A stretch of DNA of 64,000 nt from Pedobacter sp. AK013 (GCF_014205835.1 NZ_JACHCQ010000010.1:1-64000), one strand, 5' to 3'. Positions 27,676 to 36,343 are shown, counted from the first letter of the stretch. The notes: a model not told the origin generated them from the letters alone. Made by a program: numbers and translations.

Positions 27676-28239
27676 ATGCTAAATCAAACCTTGCTCGAAA
27701 ACATTAAAACAACTCTTCAAAAAAGTAAAGTAGAAAAATTGGCAGCCATAGCCTCGGAAGACGCCTTTTCGGTAAAAGATTTGATCAATTTAAGCTTTTA
27801 TCAGGATGAACAGATTGGTTTTAGGGCTGCATGGATTTTAGAAAATGTATTTACTAACCATCAGCATAGATTTTTGCCCTGTGCGCTTTATTTTTTGGAG
27901 AAACTTCCGCAACAAAGCAATTTATCGGCATTGAGGCATTATGTTAAAATTCTCGCCTTAATGACTAAGAAAAATGCCTCAGTGGAAATTAAGAAAATCC
28001 TTGCCGATTATGATACCAACCATTTGGTAGAAGTTGTTTTCGCCTGGTTAATTGATGCGCAGATTCCGGTAGCTGTAAAATCACATTGTTTAAATATTTT
28101 GGCCAATTTAAATGCCAGGCACAACTGGATTAAAGAAGAATTGTTGCAAACGATGGATTTTCTGGTGGATAAAGAAAGTATTGCCTTTTTCGCGAAAGTT
28201 AAACAGATTAGGAAGCAGTTATCAGTTCGCAATTTTTAG
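27676..28239 (+). CDS. Alpha-helical repeat protein of unknown function
   Basis: A 187-residue, mostly helical, cytoplasmic protein with no signal peptide. Phrases such as QIGFRAAWILENVF, FLPCALYFLEKL, LRHYVKILALMTKK and VKSHCLNILANL have the spacing of HEAT/ARM-like helical pairs; the opening DAFSVKDLINLSFYQDEQIGFRAAWIL recalls adenylosuccinate-lyase-adjacent hypothetical proteins of Bacteroidota, which I cannot place in a named family. It is the first of four small plus-strand genes (to 29907) with intergenic spaces of 50-130 bp; each may have its own promoter. Function cannot be assigned. Confidence 0.7.
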   Translation: MLNQTLLENIKTTLQKSKVEKLAAIASEDAFSVKDLINLSFYQDEQIGFRAAWILENVFTNHQHRFLPCALYFLEKLPQQSNLSALRHYVKILALMTKKNASVEIKKILADYDTNHLVEVVFAWLIDAQIPVAVKSHCLNILANLNARHNWIKEELLQTMDFLVDKESIAFFAKVKQIRKQLSVRNF

Positions 28240-28303
28240 TTGATGTTTCTTAGCCCTCAACTTTTTCTTCGGTTAACGCAAAGTCAAATCTTTGTGCTTT
28301 TAG

Positions 28304-28361
28304 CCTTAAACCTTAAACCTTCAACTTCCGCCTTATCTAACCTTAAGCCTTTTACCTTATA
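28304..28361 (+). repeat. CCTTNNN heptamer array in the nitroreductase leader
   Basis: Seven-base units with a CCTT core occupy 28304-28324 (CCTTAAA, CCTTAAA, CCTTCAA) and 28341-28361 (CCTTAAG, CCTTTTA, CCTTATA), joined by an out-of-phase stretch. The array ends nine bases before the nitroreductase ATG. A related array precedes the epimerase gene at 19308. Confidence 0.65.
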
Positions 28362-28369
28362 TTTACCAA

Positions 28370-28945
28370 ATGAGTACAACATACGATATCATTTCAAAAG
28401 TTATAAAAGAACGTCGCAGTATTTTTCCTGCAAGCTATATCAAAAAAGAAATCCCTGTAGAAGTAATTAACCAGATTTTGGAAACAGCTAATTATGCGCC
28501 AACGCATAAGTTAACCCAGCCCTGGCGCTTCGTTGTGATCAGAAAGGCGGGATTAACAAAACTTGGTGAAGAATTGGGAAAATTATATAAGGAATTGGTT
28601 AGCCCCCAACAGTTTTTACAGAAAAAGTACGACAGCTTTGCTGAGAAAACGAGCCAGGCTGATTGCATTATTGCAATAAACATGCAGGTTAGTGGTAAAA
28701 TACCCGAATGGGAAGAGTTGGCCGCTGTTTCCTGCGCTGTTCAAAATATGGCTTTAACTGCCGAAAGTTTAAAAGTTGGCGCATATTGGAGTTCTCCACC
28801 ATTAATTGATGATTTAGGCAATTTCTTAGGCCTGGGTGAAAATGAAAAGTGCATCGGCTTATTTTACATGGGCTATCATAACGAAAAACCATGGGCGCCA
28901 AACCGGACTTCGATGGAAGAAAAGGTGAGGTGGATAGAAGGGTAG
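28370..28945 (+). CDS. Nitroreductase-family flavoprotein
   Basis: A 191-residue FMN-dependent oxidoreductase of the YdjA/NfnB-like nitroreductase fold. Landmarks: the FMN-phosphate-binding ERRS in VIKERRSIFPASY, the Asn/His-containing NYAPTHKLTQPWRFVVI motif, the central helix AVSCAVQNMALTAESLKVGAYWS, and the late GLFYMGYHNEKPW. The short length is typical of the YdjA subgroup. It would reduce nitroaromatics, quinones or enones with NAD(P)H; the natural substrate is not known. Its leader carries the heptamer array at 28304 and its stop codon lies inside a TAGTTCATT repeat phrase. Confidence 0.88.
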   Translation: MSTTYDIISKVIKERRSIFPASYIKKEIPVEVINQILETANYAPTHKLTQPWRFVVIRKAGLTKLGEELGKLYKELVSPQQFLQKKYDSFAEKTSQADCIIAINMQVSGKIPEWEELAAVSCAVQNMALTAESLKVGAYWSSPPLIDDLGNFLGLGENEKCIGLFYMGYHNEKPWAPNRTSMEEKVRWIEG

Positions 28946-28999
28946 TTCATTTGTTCATTAGTCAAAGGTTAAGTGGTAGATGCGGTTAACCGGTTAATC

Positions 29000-29034
29000 G
29001 ACTTTAGACTACGGACTGAAGACTATAGACTATC
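29000..29034 (+). repeat. GACTNNN heptamer array (five units)
   Basis: Five perfectly phased units: GACTTTA, GACTACG, GACTGAA, GACTATA, GACTATC at 29000, 29007, 29014, 29021 and 29028. The array lies 23 bases upstream of the DUF1801 start codon. Confidence 0.7.
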
Positions 29035-29057
29035 TCCATCTAACATCATCTAAAATT

Positions 29058-29402
29058 ATGCTAAGTCCGTTGGATAATTATTTCGAAAAAAAAGATGAGC
29101 CTATTAAAAGTTGCCTTCAATATTTAAGGTCGCTTTTAATGGATTATGCCGATATTACTGAACACTGGAAATACGGAATGCCTTTTTATTATCATAAAGG
29201 AAAAATGTTCTGCTATCTTTGGATACATAAAAAGCTCCATCAGCCTTACATTGGTTTGGTTGATGGAAATAAAATTGAACACAAAGATTTGTTGCAGGAG
29301 AAAAGGGCCAGAATGAAAATTTTATTGATCAACCACCTCAAAGATATTCCCAAAAAGAAAATCGAATCTATTTTAATACAGGCCTTTGCCTTAAGGAGAT
29401 AG
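29058..29402 (+). CDS. DUF1801 domain protein
   Basis: A 114-residue single-domain protein. The pattern LQYLRSLLMDYADITEHWKYGMPFYYHKGKMFCYLW followed by IGLVDGNKI and a C-terminal helix matches DUF1801 (YdhG-like), whose members adopt a fold related to frataxin/TBP-type proteins. No catalytic residues are known, and the function is unknown. It has no signal peptide. The gene sits between nitroreductase and the Gre-like gene, 53 bp before the latter, and carries a five-unit heptamer array in its leader. Confidence 0.82.
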   Translation: MLSPLDNYFEKKDEPIKSCLQYLRSLLMDYADITEHWKYGMPFYYHKGKMFCYLWIHKKLHQPYIGLVDGNKIEHKDLLQEKRARMKILLINHLKDIPKKKIESILIQAFALRR

Positions 29403-29454
29403 TCTGTCTTCCATTAATATCATCCGTTTTACATTTTCCATTACTAACTATTAT

Positions 29455-29907
29455 ATGTCAGCCTTAAAATCAAAACTTTATCAGCTTTGTTTAACATTTA
29501 TTCAAAATAGGATAGAAAATATTGAATATTCTCTGCAGCAGGCCAGGCAAGCTTCTAATGATGATACAAAAAGTAGTGCAGGCGATAAATACGAAACGAC
29601 GCGCGAAATGATGCAGCAGGAGATGGACCGGAACAGTAAGTTGCTGTACGAAGCAGGGCAACAGAAAATTGCATTACAGCAGATCGAAAATGTAGAATCG
29701 GACCACTTGGTTAAAAACGGAAGTTTGGTTTTAACCTCAGCAGGTAATTTTTATATCAGCATTAGTGCAGGTGAATTAAATACCGATGGGCAAAAATTCT
29801 TTGCAGTATCGCAGGCTTCGCCAATCGGGCGGTTTTTGATCGGAAAAGCTATAAATGAAAGTTTTAAGTTTAATGGAAAAGATTATATTGTGAAAGAGAT
29901 ATTATAA
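29455..29907 (+). CDS. GreA/GreB-like factor (Gfh-type)
   Basis: A 150-residue protein with two parts as in GreA: an N-terminal helical hairpin (to about residue 80) and a C-terminal FKBP-like domain, ending SQASPIGRFLIGKAINESFKF..KDYIVKEI, very like the SPxxxxLIGK ending of GreA. At the hairpin tip GreA has D-L-S-E-N-A-E-Y-H-A-A-R-E; here the aligned stretch is K-S-S-A-G-D-K-Y-E-T-T-R-E, so the acidic pair that drives RNA cleavage is missing, although two Asp lie just before. Similar Bacteroidota proteins are often labelled 3-oxoacyl-ACP synthase, which the sequence does not support. It probably binds RNA polymerase through the secondary channel without promoting cleavage. Confidence 0.7.
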   Translation: MSALKSKLYQLCLTFIQNRIENIEYSLQQARQASNDDTKSSAGDKYETTREMMQQEMDRNSKLLYEAGQQKIALQQIENVESDHLVKNGSLVLTSAGNFYISISAGELNTDGQKFFAVSQASPIGRFLIGKAINESFKFNGKDYIVKEIL

Positions 29908-30038
29908 AGTTTTCAGTTGATCGATTAACAAATAAATTTCCGGCTGATTTAAGATGATGAACGCAGAAGCAGTTGGCAGTTTGAAATTCACAGTTGACCG
30001 ATTGAAGCAATTAACTGATTAATCAATATCCTAAAATC

Positions 30039-30073
30039 AACTGTAAACTGATAACCGCCAATTGCCAACTATT
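30039..30073. repeat. AACTNNN heptamer array at a stop codon
   Basis: Five phased seven-base units: AACTGTA, AACTGAT, AACCGCC, AATTGCC, AACTATT, the last overlapping the stop codon of the RsiV-like gene. Less regular related words (cagttgaccg, ttaactgatt) precede it from about 29988. Confidence 0.6.
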
Positions 30074-31235
30074 TAATTCCCATCCGCTTTGCAAAAGCAG
30101 GCACCAAATAGGTCTTTAAATCCGAATAAGGTACAAAAACCACAATCTGCCCTTGGGCATAACTGGCTACTTCATATGGATTATACATAAAAGCGATACC
30201 ATTGGCATTAAAATAAAAGTTGTTATTTGGTTTTATAAAGTCGTCAAAAAGAACGGTGCTCAGTGCATCTTTGGCTTTAATATTATATTCTTTACGAAGA
30301 TTGCGTTCTAAAATGCTTTGTAAGGTATTCGAATCTATTTTTATGATATCGTTTAGCGCCAATTGCTTTTTGTTCATCACATCTAAACAAAACATTGTGC
30401 TACTATAATTGCCATGTGCGCCACCGGTATAAGAATCAGCCAGGAAATCGATTACTATATAACCATTATCGTTATAATTAACCGATTGCTGACTGTTTTC
30501 GGTATAATTCATCCATGCCTGGAAATCATTGTCGCGGCCATTTTTTTGTTCCTCGGCAACCTGGGTTTTATAGTCTTTGAAATAAGCAGCTGCAATATTT
30601 TTGAAACCTATTGGGCGATCGGCCTGCGATTTTAATCCTGAAATTTTTTTAAGTTCTGAGTTTAGCCAGTTGCCATATTCATCATTGCTTTTGCTTTCCA
30701 GGTATTCAAAGCTGATTTCCGCTGTAGGAGATTTTGGCTGGTCGGCAAATGCTTTAATAGCATCTTTGTAAATTCCGGCATTGAAAGGATAGCTGCCCTC
30801 AGGATATTTTTCTGTCAAGGCTATCGGGTATTTTTTGGTTTTATCGCCACTTTCCCAATGCCCACTGAAGCCATTTCCATTCCATTTTAAAGCTAAATGA
30901 GGCGATTTAAAATCGGGCGAAAAGTATGATTCATAAAAACTATATTCAGTAAGTACGATGCTATCTTTCCCGATTAAAGTATCAGTTGATAGGTTAAGCC
31001 ATGCACCGTCGTAATAGTAAGTTCCGCTCACATCATCATCCACTTTTTGCAGGTGCAGCACAACTTTTTTGCCTGCAATGGTACCTTCAAGCCTCTTATA
31101 AAAACTATCGCTGAGTTCGGTTTTTATAGGTGTTGCGTTATTTGTAGCTTCGGTGTTATTGGCGCTGTTTTTAGGATTGTTACAGGCTGATATGATCAAT
31201 AATCCGGAAAGAAAACAAAGAAAAAAATATTTCAT
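30069..31235 (-). CDS. DUF3298/RsiV-like lipoprotein
   Basis: A 388-residue lipoprotein with a lipobox at LIISACNN (Cys about residue 18). The C-terminal half (YIVIDFLADSYTGGAHGN ... KQLALNDIIKID ... FYFNANGIAFMYNPYEVASYAQG) is the DUF4163/DUF3298 pair found in the extracellular part of RsiV, the lysozyme-sensing anti-sigma factor; here there is no transmembrane anti-sigma part, only the sensor-like domain on a lipid anchor. The N-terminal 150 residues are beta-rich and not recognised. It probably faces the periplasm and may bind peptidoglycan fragments or a hydrolase; that is inference. It lies directly downstream of two polysaccharide deacetylases on the same strand, which would fit a cell-wall role. 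Confidence 0.8.
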   Translation of the reverse strand: MKYFFLCFLSGLLIISACNNPKNSANNTEATNNATPIKTELSDSFYKRLEGTIAGKKVVLHLQKVDDDVSGTYYYDGAWLNLSTDTLIGKDSIVLTEYSFYESYFSPDFKSPHLALKWNGNGFSGHWESGDKTKKYPIALTEKYPEGSYPFNAGIYKDAIKAFADQPKSPTAEISFEYLESKSNDEYGNWLNSELKKISGLKSQADRPIGFKNIAAAYFKDYKTQVAEEQKNGRDNDFQAWMNYTENSQQSVNYNDNGYIVIDFLADSYTGGAHGNYSSTMFCLDVMNKKQLALNDIIKIDSNTLQSILERNLRKEYNIKAKDALSTVLFDDFIKPNNNFYFNANGIAFMYNPYEVASYAQGQIVVFVPYSDLKTYLVPAFAKRMGIK

Positions 31236-31299
31236 AGGGCGGTTGTTACAGGGGTTTTTAATGTTAAAGGATTTCAGCTTCTAATCATTAACCCCTCTA

Positions 31300-32160
31300 C
31301 TAAGGTTTTGTTTTATTAAAACTCTTGTTAATACTATAATATAGATTTTTTGCCGTGTATCTTCCAGGATCAATTATTCTCCTAATGGTATAAAGTGGAT
31401 AATTTTCATCCCGCGCTGTTGAAAGTATAAATGCTGCTTTAAAGCCATGCTCTTTCAGTTTGTGTAAAGTTGAAGCTTTAAAAACGCCGTAGGGAAAGGC
31501 AAAATACTCCACTTTTTTGCCTGTAATTTCTTCCAGTTTTTTAGTTGGCGCATCAATTTGGGTTGTCCAGTCCTCGTCAGTAAATTGAGCAAAGTTTTTA
31601 TGATCGTAGGTATGGCTGGCAATCGTATTTCCCTCGTCAGATAATTGTTTAATCTGCTCCTTGGTCATATAATTAATCCGCCCTTTTCTGCCTATTGATA
31701 CCGTCATGATAAAATAAACGCCTTTAAAACCGTACTTTTTCAATGTTGTATTCCCAATGGTAAATTGATCTTCATCTGTATCATCAAAAGTGATAATAAT
31801 TGGCTTTTCGGGTAATTTAGCACCGTAAACAAGGTAATTGTACAGCTGATCGGGTAAAATAGAATGATAACCGCTATCGGCCAGCATTTTCATGTGTTCC
31901 TTAAATTTATCAGGGGCAATAATATCGTCATGAGCTCTTTTACTATCGCTGGCAATATTGTTTCTAATCTGATGGTAACACAGAACGGGTACCTCTCTCC
32001 GCGCCAAAATGGTTTTGTTATCGGCAGGTTTGGTATTTGCAGAGTCTATTTTAACCGTTTCGGTAGTATCTGCAGCTTCTTTTTCTTTTGAAGCCTTAGA
32101 AGGCTGGCAAGAGGTTAAAAGTAATGTAGAAACTGCACCATAGAGCAAGAAACTTTTCAT
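31300..32160 (-). CDS. Polysaccharide deacetylase lipoprotein (copy 2)
   Basis: A 286-residue NodB-domain carbohydrate esterase (CE4-like) with a lipobox at LLLTSCQ. Motif 1 is TFDDTDEDQ with the metal-binding Asp, motif 2 SHTYDHKNF with the two His ligands, and the fold closes with FAFPYGVF. A conserved front piece, ARREVPVLCYHQIRNN, is typical of the PgaB-like subgroup. It probably removes acetyl groups from envelope glycans in the periplasm. It is 16 bp downstream of a close paralogue (32177) and shares most motifs with it, so the pair arose by tandem duplication and is surely one transcript. Confidence 0.9.
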   Translation of the reverse strand: MKSFLLYGAVSTLLLTSCQPSKASKEKEAADTTETVKIDSANTKPADNKTILARREVPVLCYHQIRNNIASDSKRAHDDIIAPDKFKEHMKMLADSGYHSILPDQLYNYLVYGAKLPEKPIIITFDDTDEDQFTIGNTTLKKYGFKGVYFIMTVSIGRKGRINYMTKEQIKQLSDEGNTIASHTYDHKNFAQFTDEDWTTQIDAPTKKLEEITGKKVEYFAFPYGVFKASTLHKLKEHGFKAAFILSTARDENYPLYTIRRIIDPGRYTAKNLYYSINKSFNKTKP

Positions 32161-32176
32161 AATGTAGCGATCTTGT

Positions 32177-33055
32177 TTAAAAGCTGTTTTTAATGCTGTT
32201 ACTTAATGTTTTTGGCGACCAATAACCGCTGGCAATAATTCTGCGGATGGTAAACAACGGATCTTTTTCATCACGTTTGGTCGATAACTGATAAGCCATT
32301 CTAAAACCACGCTTTTTAAGCTCAGGAATACCTTCCGCATTCCATAAACCAAAAGGGTAGGCAAATTCTGTCATCTTTTTACCTGTAATTTCTTCCAGTT
32401 TTTTGGTTGGTTTGTCTAATTGCTCTTCCCAATCTTTACCAGCATATTTTTTGAAATTTTTATGATCGTAAGTATGGCTGCCGATCACATTTCCTTCGTC
32501 AGAAAGTTGTTTGATCTGCTCTTTCGTCATATAATCCACAAACTTGCCTTTTCTACCGATCGAAACCGTCATGATAAAATAAACAGCTTTATAGCCCAGT
32601 TTATCTAAAGTTGGGCGTACAACGGTAAACTGGTCCATGTCGGTATCATCAAAAGTTAACATAATCGGTTTACTAGGTAGGGCAGCACCAGTATTTAAGT
32701 AAGCGTACAGCTGATCTGGTAAAATGGTATGATAACCGCTATCGGCCAACATTTTCATCTGATCTTTAAAGTTCTGGATTTCTACAATATAATCTTTACC
32801 TACTTTGCCATCAGTTGGTTTCCAGTTTCTTACCTGGTGGTAACATAAAATTGGAACTTGTTTTCTGGCTAGGATGGTTTTCGCATCAGCCACTTTTATT
32901 TTCGAAACATCAACTGGTGTTCCGGAGCTTGCTGCAGTTTTGTTGCTTTGCGCAGAAGAATCTTTAGTGGCAGAATTTTCTGTCTGAGATTTAGATTGGC
33001 AGCTGGCAAATAAGATTACTCCGGCTGTTATCAGTGTTAAAAAGCTGTATTTCAT
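32177..33055 (-). CDS. Polysaccharide deacetylase lipoprotein (copy 1)
   Basis: A 292-residue paralogue of the preceding gene, with lipobox LFASCQ, then a Ser/Thr/Lys-rich spacer and the NodB domain: ARKQVPILCYHQVRNW, motif 1 TFDDTDMDQF, ITMTVSIGRKG-type middle part, motif 2 SHTYDHKNF, and FAYPFGLW. First gene of the two-gene unit. Differences from copy 2 concentrate in the linker and in the segment before motif 1, suggesting the two have different substrate reach. It should act on peptidoglycan or an exopolysaccharide such as poly-N-acetylglucosamine, but no polysaccharide synthesis genes are nearby. Confidence 0.9.
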   Translation of the reverse strand: MKYSFLTLITAGVILFASCQSKSQTENSATKDSSAQSNKTAASSGTPVDVSKIKVADAKTILARKQVPILCYHQVRNWKPTDGKVGKDYIVEIQNFKDQMKMLADSGYHTILPDQLYAYLNTGAALPSKPIMLTFDDTDMDQFTVVRPTLDKLGYKAVYFIMTVSIGRKGKFVDYMTKEQIKQLSDEGNVIGSHTYDHKNFKKYAGKDWEEQLDKPTKKLEEITGKKMTEFAYPFGLWNAEGIPELKKRGFRMAYQLSTKRDEKDPLFTIRRIIASGYWSPKTLSNSIKNSF

Positions 33056-33231
33056 TATTAGGATATATAGCTACAAAACTATAAAATCCATTAATTATTT
33101 ATCCATCAAAATAAATTGTGTTAATAATTAATTTTAGTTGCAGGAAATTACACTAACTATCGCATTTATTACATATCAAAATCTGCTTAATATCCTTTAA
33201 TTAAATAATTTAGCGGCTCAAACAAATTTTA

Positions 33232-35739
33232 ATGAATAAACTTTATAAACTCCTGTTGGGTGCACAGTTTTTATCTCTAACTGTTACTGCACAAAATAAA
33301 ACATTTACCATTACCGAAAATATTCAGCAACAACCTAAAGCAAATTATCAGCTTGCTTCGCGTTTTTCGCCAAATAAATTGAAAAAAATGGTTTATTCTA
33401 CTGCTGTAGACCCACATTGGCTAAAATTGAGCAACCGTTTTTGGTATACTTTTGAAAGTCCAAAAGGAAAGTTTTGGTACTTGGTAGATCCTGCATCAAA
33501 AAGCAAAAAAATAATGTTTGATAATGCTAAACTAGCAGCAGATATTACCCTGATTGTTCGCGATCCATTTGATGCAGAACATTTGCCACTCGAAAACTTA
33601 AAATTTGCAGCCGACGAAAAAAGTATTTCTTTTGAAATAAAAAGTACAATTGATGAACTAAAAAAAGATAGAAAAGATAAAAAAGCTGCAGATTCTATGC
33701 AGAAGAAAATATTTTCTTTCAAATACGAACTGGCAAGTGCAAAATTAACTGAAGTACCGAATTTCAGTAAACCAAAACCAAAACCATCATGGGGATCGGT
33801 AGCCCCCGATTCTTCAGCCATTATCTTTTCCCGTAATTACAACTTGTATTGGATGGATAAAGAGAATTACAAAAAAGCTGTTAAAAATGAAGATGATAGT
33901 ACCATTGTAGAGCATCAGCTTACTAAAGATGGGGTTAAATTCTATTCTTATGGAAGCGATGGCGATGGCGAAAACAATGTAGAAAACGAAAAAAACAATA
34001 AAAAACGTCGCGGTGCTTATGTGCTTTGGTCGCCGAATTCGAAATATTTTGTATTGGATAGGACTGATTCGCGTAAGGTTAAAGATCTTTGGGTAATTAA
34101 TAGTGTTACACCTGGTCGCCCAACTTTAGAAACCTATAAATACCAAATGCCAGGAGAGGCCGAAGCCCCTCAGGATGAGGTTTTGTTATTCGATTTTGCT
34201 GCAAAATCTTATAAAAAACTCAATGTTTCGGCTTTTAAAGATCAAAGTGTTTCGGTTTGGAGCAAACCATCATTAAATAAAGACCGTGATAACGAATTCC
34301 GCCCGTCTATTTGGCTGGGTAATGATAGCCGGTTCTATTTTTCACGTACCAGCCGCGATTTAAAACGTATAGACATTGGTACCGTTGATATTGCTACGGG
34401 GAAAGTAACACCTTTAATCGACGAACGTTTTAATACTTATGTTGAAGTTAACCGCCCAGGCTTGGTAAATGATGGTAAAGAATTAATTCACTGGAGCGAG
34501 CGCGATGGTTGGGCACATTTTTATCTTTTTGACGAAAATGGCAAGCTAAAAAACCAGATTACAAAAGGCGCTTTCCACTGTGAGAATATCGTAAATATTG
34601 ACGAGAAAAAACGTATCCTTTATTTCACCGCAAATGGTAGGGAAGGCAAAGAAGATCCTTATTACTTACATTTATATAGCATCAATTTTGATGGTTCAAA
34701 CATGAAATTGTTAAATGCAGGTGATTTTGACCATGTGGCGAATATGAATGATAACAATACTTTCTTTGTAGATAATTATTCGAGAGTAAATACTGCGCCA
34801 AAAGCTACACTTTATGATGGAGCAGGCAAAAAAGTAATGGATCTTGAAACTACAGATCTTTCATTGCTTATAGCGGCAGGCTACAAATTTCCTGAGCCTT
34901 TCAAAGTAAAAGCAGATGATGGAATAACTGATCTGTATGGCGTAATGTATAAACCTTTCGATTTCGATCCCAATAAAAAATATCCGATTATCGAGTATGT
35001 TTACCCAGGGCCACAAACCGAAGCTGTAAACAAAGCTTTCAGCAAAAGTATGGACCGTACCGAACGTTTGGCACAATTTGGATATATCGTAATTACAGTA
35101 GGAAACCGCGGTGGAAACCCTTCGCGGTCTAAATGGTACCATACTTACGGTTACGGCAATTTGCGCGATTACGGTTTAGCAGATAAGAAAACGGCTATAG
35201 AGCAATTGGCTGCAAAGTATTCATACATAGACGAATCTAAAGTGGGCATTACCGGCCATTCTGGCGGTGGATTTATGTCGACAGCAGCTATGTTGGTTTA
35301 TCCAGATTTCTTTAAAGTTGCGGTTTCGAATGCAGGAAACCACGATAATAGCATTTACAACCGCTGGTGGAGCGAAAAACACCATGGCGTAAAAGAAACC
35401 ATTTCGTTAAAAGGCGATACCTCATTTAAATACAGCATTGATAAAAATCCTGATCTGGCCAAAAATCTAAAGGGTCATTTGTTATTGATGCATGGCGATG
35501 TAGACAATAATGTGCATCCAGCAAACTCAATCCGTGTAGCCAATGCACTAATGAAAGCAGGTAAACGTTTCGATTTCTTGATTATTCCCGGTCAGCGCCA
35601 TGGTTTTGGAGATATGACGGAGTATGCTTTCTGGAAACTGGCCGATCATTTTAACAAATATTTAATCGGCGATTTTTCTGAACCAAGTGATGTTGATCTG
35701 GTAGAAATGGATAGGGATATTGAGCAGAATGGCAAGTAA
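33232..35739 (+). CDS. Dipeptidyl peptidase IV-type S9 serine peptidase
   Basis: An 835-residue secreted prolyl-oligopeptidase-family enzyme. A signal peptide (to about LTVTAQ, residue 20) is followed by a beta-propeller of about 500 residues and an alpha/beta-hydrolase domain of about 270. The catalytic triad is visible: Ser in ITGHSGGGFMS, Asp in MHGDVDNNVHP, His in PGQRHGFG. DPP-IV family enzymes release dipeptides from peptide N-termini, usually after Pro or Ala. The insert KKRRGAYVLWSPNSKYF shows the typical propeller Ser/Pro motif. It probably acts in the periplasm, giving dipeptides that enzymes such as the M20 peptidase could finish. A strong terminator follows. Confidence 0.93.
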   Translation: MNKLYKLLLGAQFLSLTVTAQNKTFTITENIQQQPKANYQLASRFSPNKLKKMVYSTAVDPHWLKLSNRFWYTFESPKGKFWYLVDPASKSKKIMFDNAKLAADITLIVRDPFDAEHLPLENLKFAADEKSISFEIKSTIDELKKDRKDKKAADSMQKKIFSFKYELASAKLTEVPNFSKPKPKPSWGSVAPDSSAIIFSRNYNLYWMDKENYKKAVKNEDDSTIVEHQLTKDGVKFYSYGSDGDGENNVENEKNNKKRRGAYVLWSPNSKYFVLDRTDSRKVKDLWVINSVTPGRPTLETYKYQMPGEAEAPQDEVLLFDFAAKSYKKLNVSAFKDQSVSVWSKPSLNKDRDNEFRPSIWLGNDSRFYFSRTSRDLKRIDIGTVDIATGKVTPLIDERFNTYVEVNRPGLVNDGKELIHWSERDGWAHFYLFDENGKLKNQITKGAFHCENIVNIDEKKRILYFTANGREGKEDPYYLHLYSINFDGSNMKLLNAGDFDHVANMNDNNTFFVDNYSRVNTAPKATLYDGAGKKVMDLETTDLSLLIAAGYKFPEPFKVKADDGITDLYGVMYKPFDFDPNKKYPIIEYVYPGPQTEAVNKAFSKSMDRTERLAQFGYIVITVGNRGGNPSRSKWYHTYGYGNLRDYGLADKKTAIEQLAAKYSYIDESKVGITGHSGGGFMSTAAMLVYPDFFKVAVSNAGNHDNSIYNRWWSEKHHGVKETISLKGDTSFKYSIDKNPDLAKNLKGHLLLMHGDVDNNVHPANSIRVANALMKAGKRFDFLIIPGQRHGFGDMTEYAFWKLADHFNKYLIGDFSEPSDVDLVEMDRDIEQNGK

Positions 35740-35765
35740 TTTTTAATACAATAAGTGATTACAAT

Positions 35766-35792
35766 GGCCTGTGGAAACGCAGGCCTTTTTTT
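35766..35792 (+). terminator. Rho-independent terminator of the S9 peptidase gene
   Basis: GGCCTGTG (35766-35773), tetraloop GAAA, CGCAGGCC (35778-35785), then seven T. Strong and clearly plus-oriented. Confidence 0.88.
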
Positions 35793-36343
35793 CTCTCACC
35801 GTGGTTCATGTCCTCATGAAACACTTTATTTTTTTACCAATTTTTGTTTTTAGAAAAGCAGGCTCCGGTAATTCTTTTGTTGTTCCAGTTCTACTATTGC
35901 CCATAGTCCCGATTTGAATCTTTTTAAATACACTTTTGTTCTAAATCGGGAGCTATTTGGCGCTATCAGGTTTGCTTAATTTGGGTTGTTTTCCAAATAC
36001 AAGCCTTCAATTGCAAAGTTTTTCTTTTCCTTTGCTATGATTCGTATCCTCACGGATCATATTCTTTTCGGTTATTTTAGTACTGTTATCAGGTTAGGCA
36101 CCCCTGCAACCTCAAAAATGAAATGCTGCCTTAGCCACCTAGCCCCGGTTGCAGTGATACCCTGCAGCAACGAGGTACGAGGCAGTGAAGCGTATAAGCG
36201 TAAAACGGGAAAAAGCTTATTGTCTTGTAGAAGCCTTGCGCTCCAAACCAAAACTCAACATTAATAAGCCCTTATTCTTTTATTAGCGTTGATCGAGTTT
36301 GTTTAATGCATCTTCTTATAATTTGTATCGTTAATTTTCTTTT
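35793..36343. other. Non-coding gap with repeat remnants
   Basis: Contains degenerate intergenic-repeat phrases (cggttgcagtgatacc, tgcaacctcaaaaatgaaa, aaatcgggagctatttggcgc) that recur near 7440 and 13950-14170. An open frame at 35986-36264 reads as repeat DNA with no protein character, and is not called. Confidence 0.5.

Noticed and set aside
28240-28470. A 76-codon plus-strand frame overlapping the nitroreductase start.
   Set aside because: Runs through the CCTTNNN heptamer array in another frame and overlaps a well-supported gene.
29455-29907. Labelling as 3-oxoacyl-ACP synthase.
   Set aside because: 150 residues without any thiolase-type catalytic motif; the Gre-like ending fits far better.
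35986-36264. A 92-codon plus-strand open frame in the gap after the S9 peptidase.
   Set aside because: Lies in degenerate repeat DNA with no protein-like pattern and no relation to a known family; the same words occur in other non-coding gaps.
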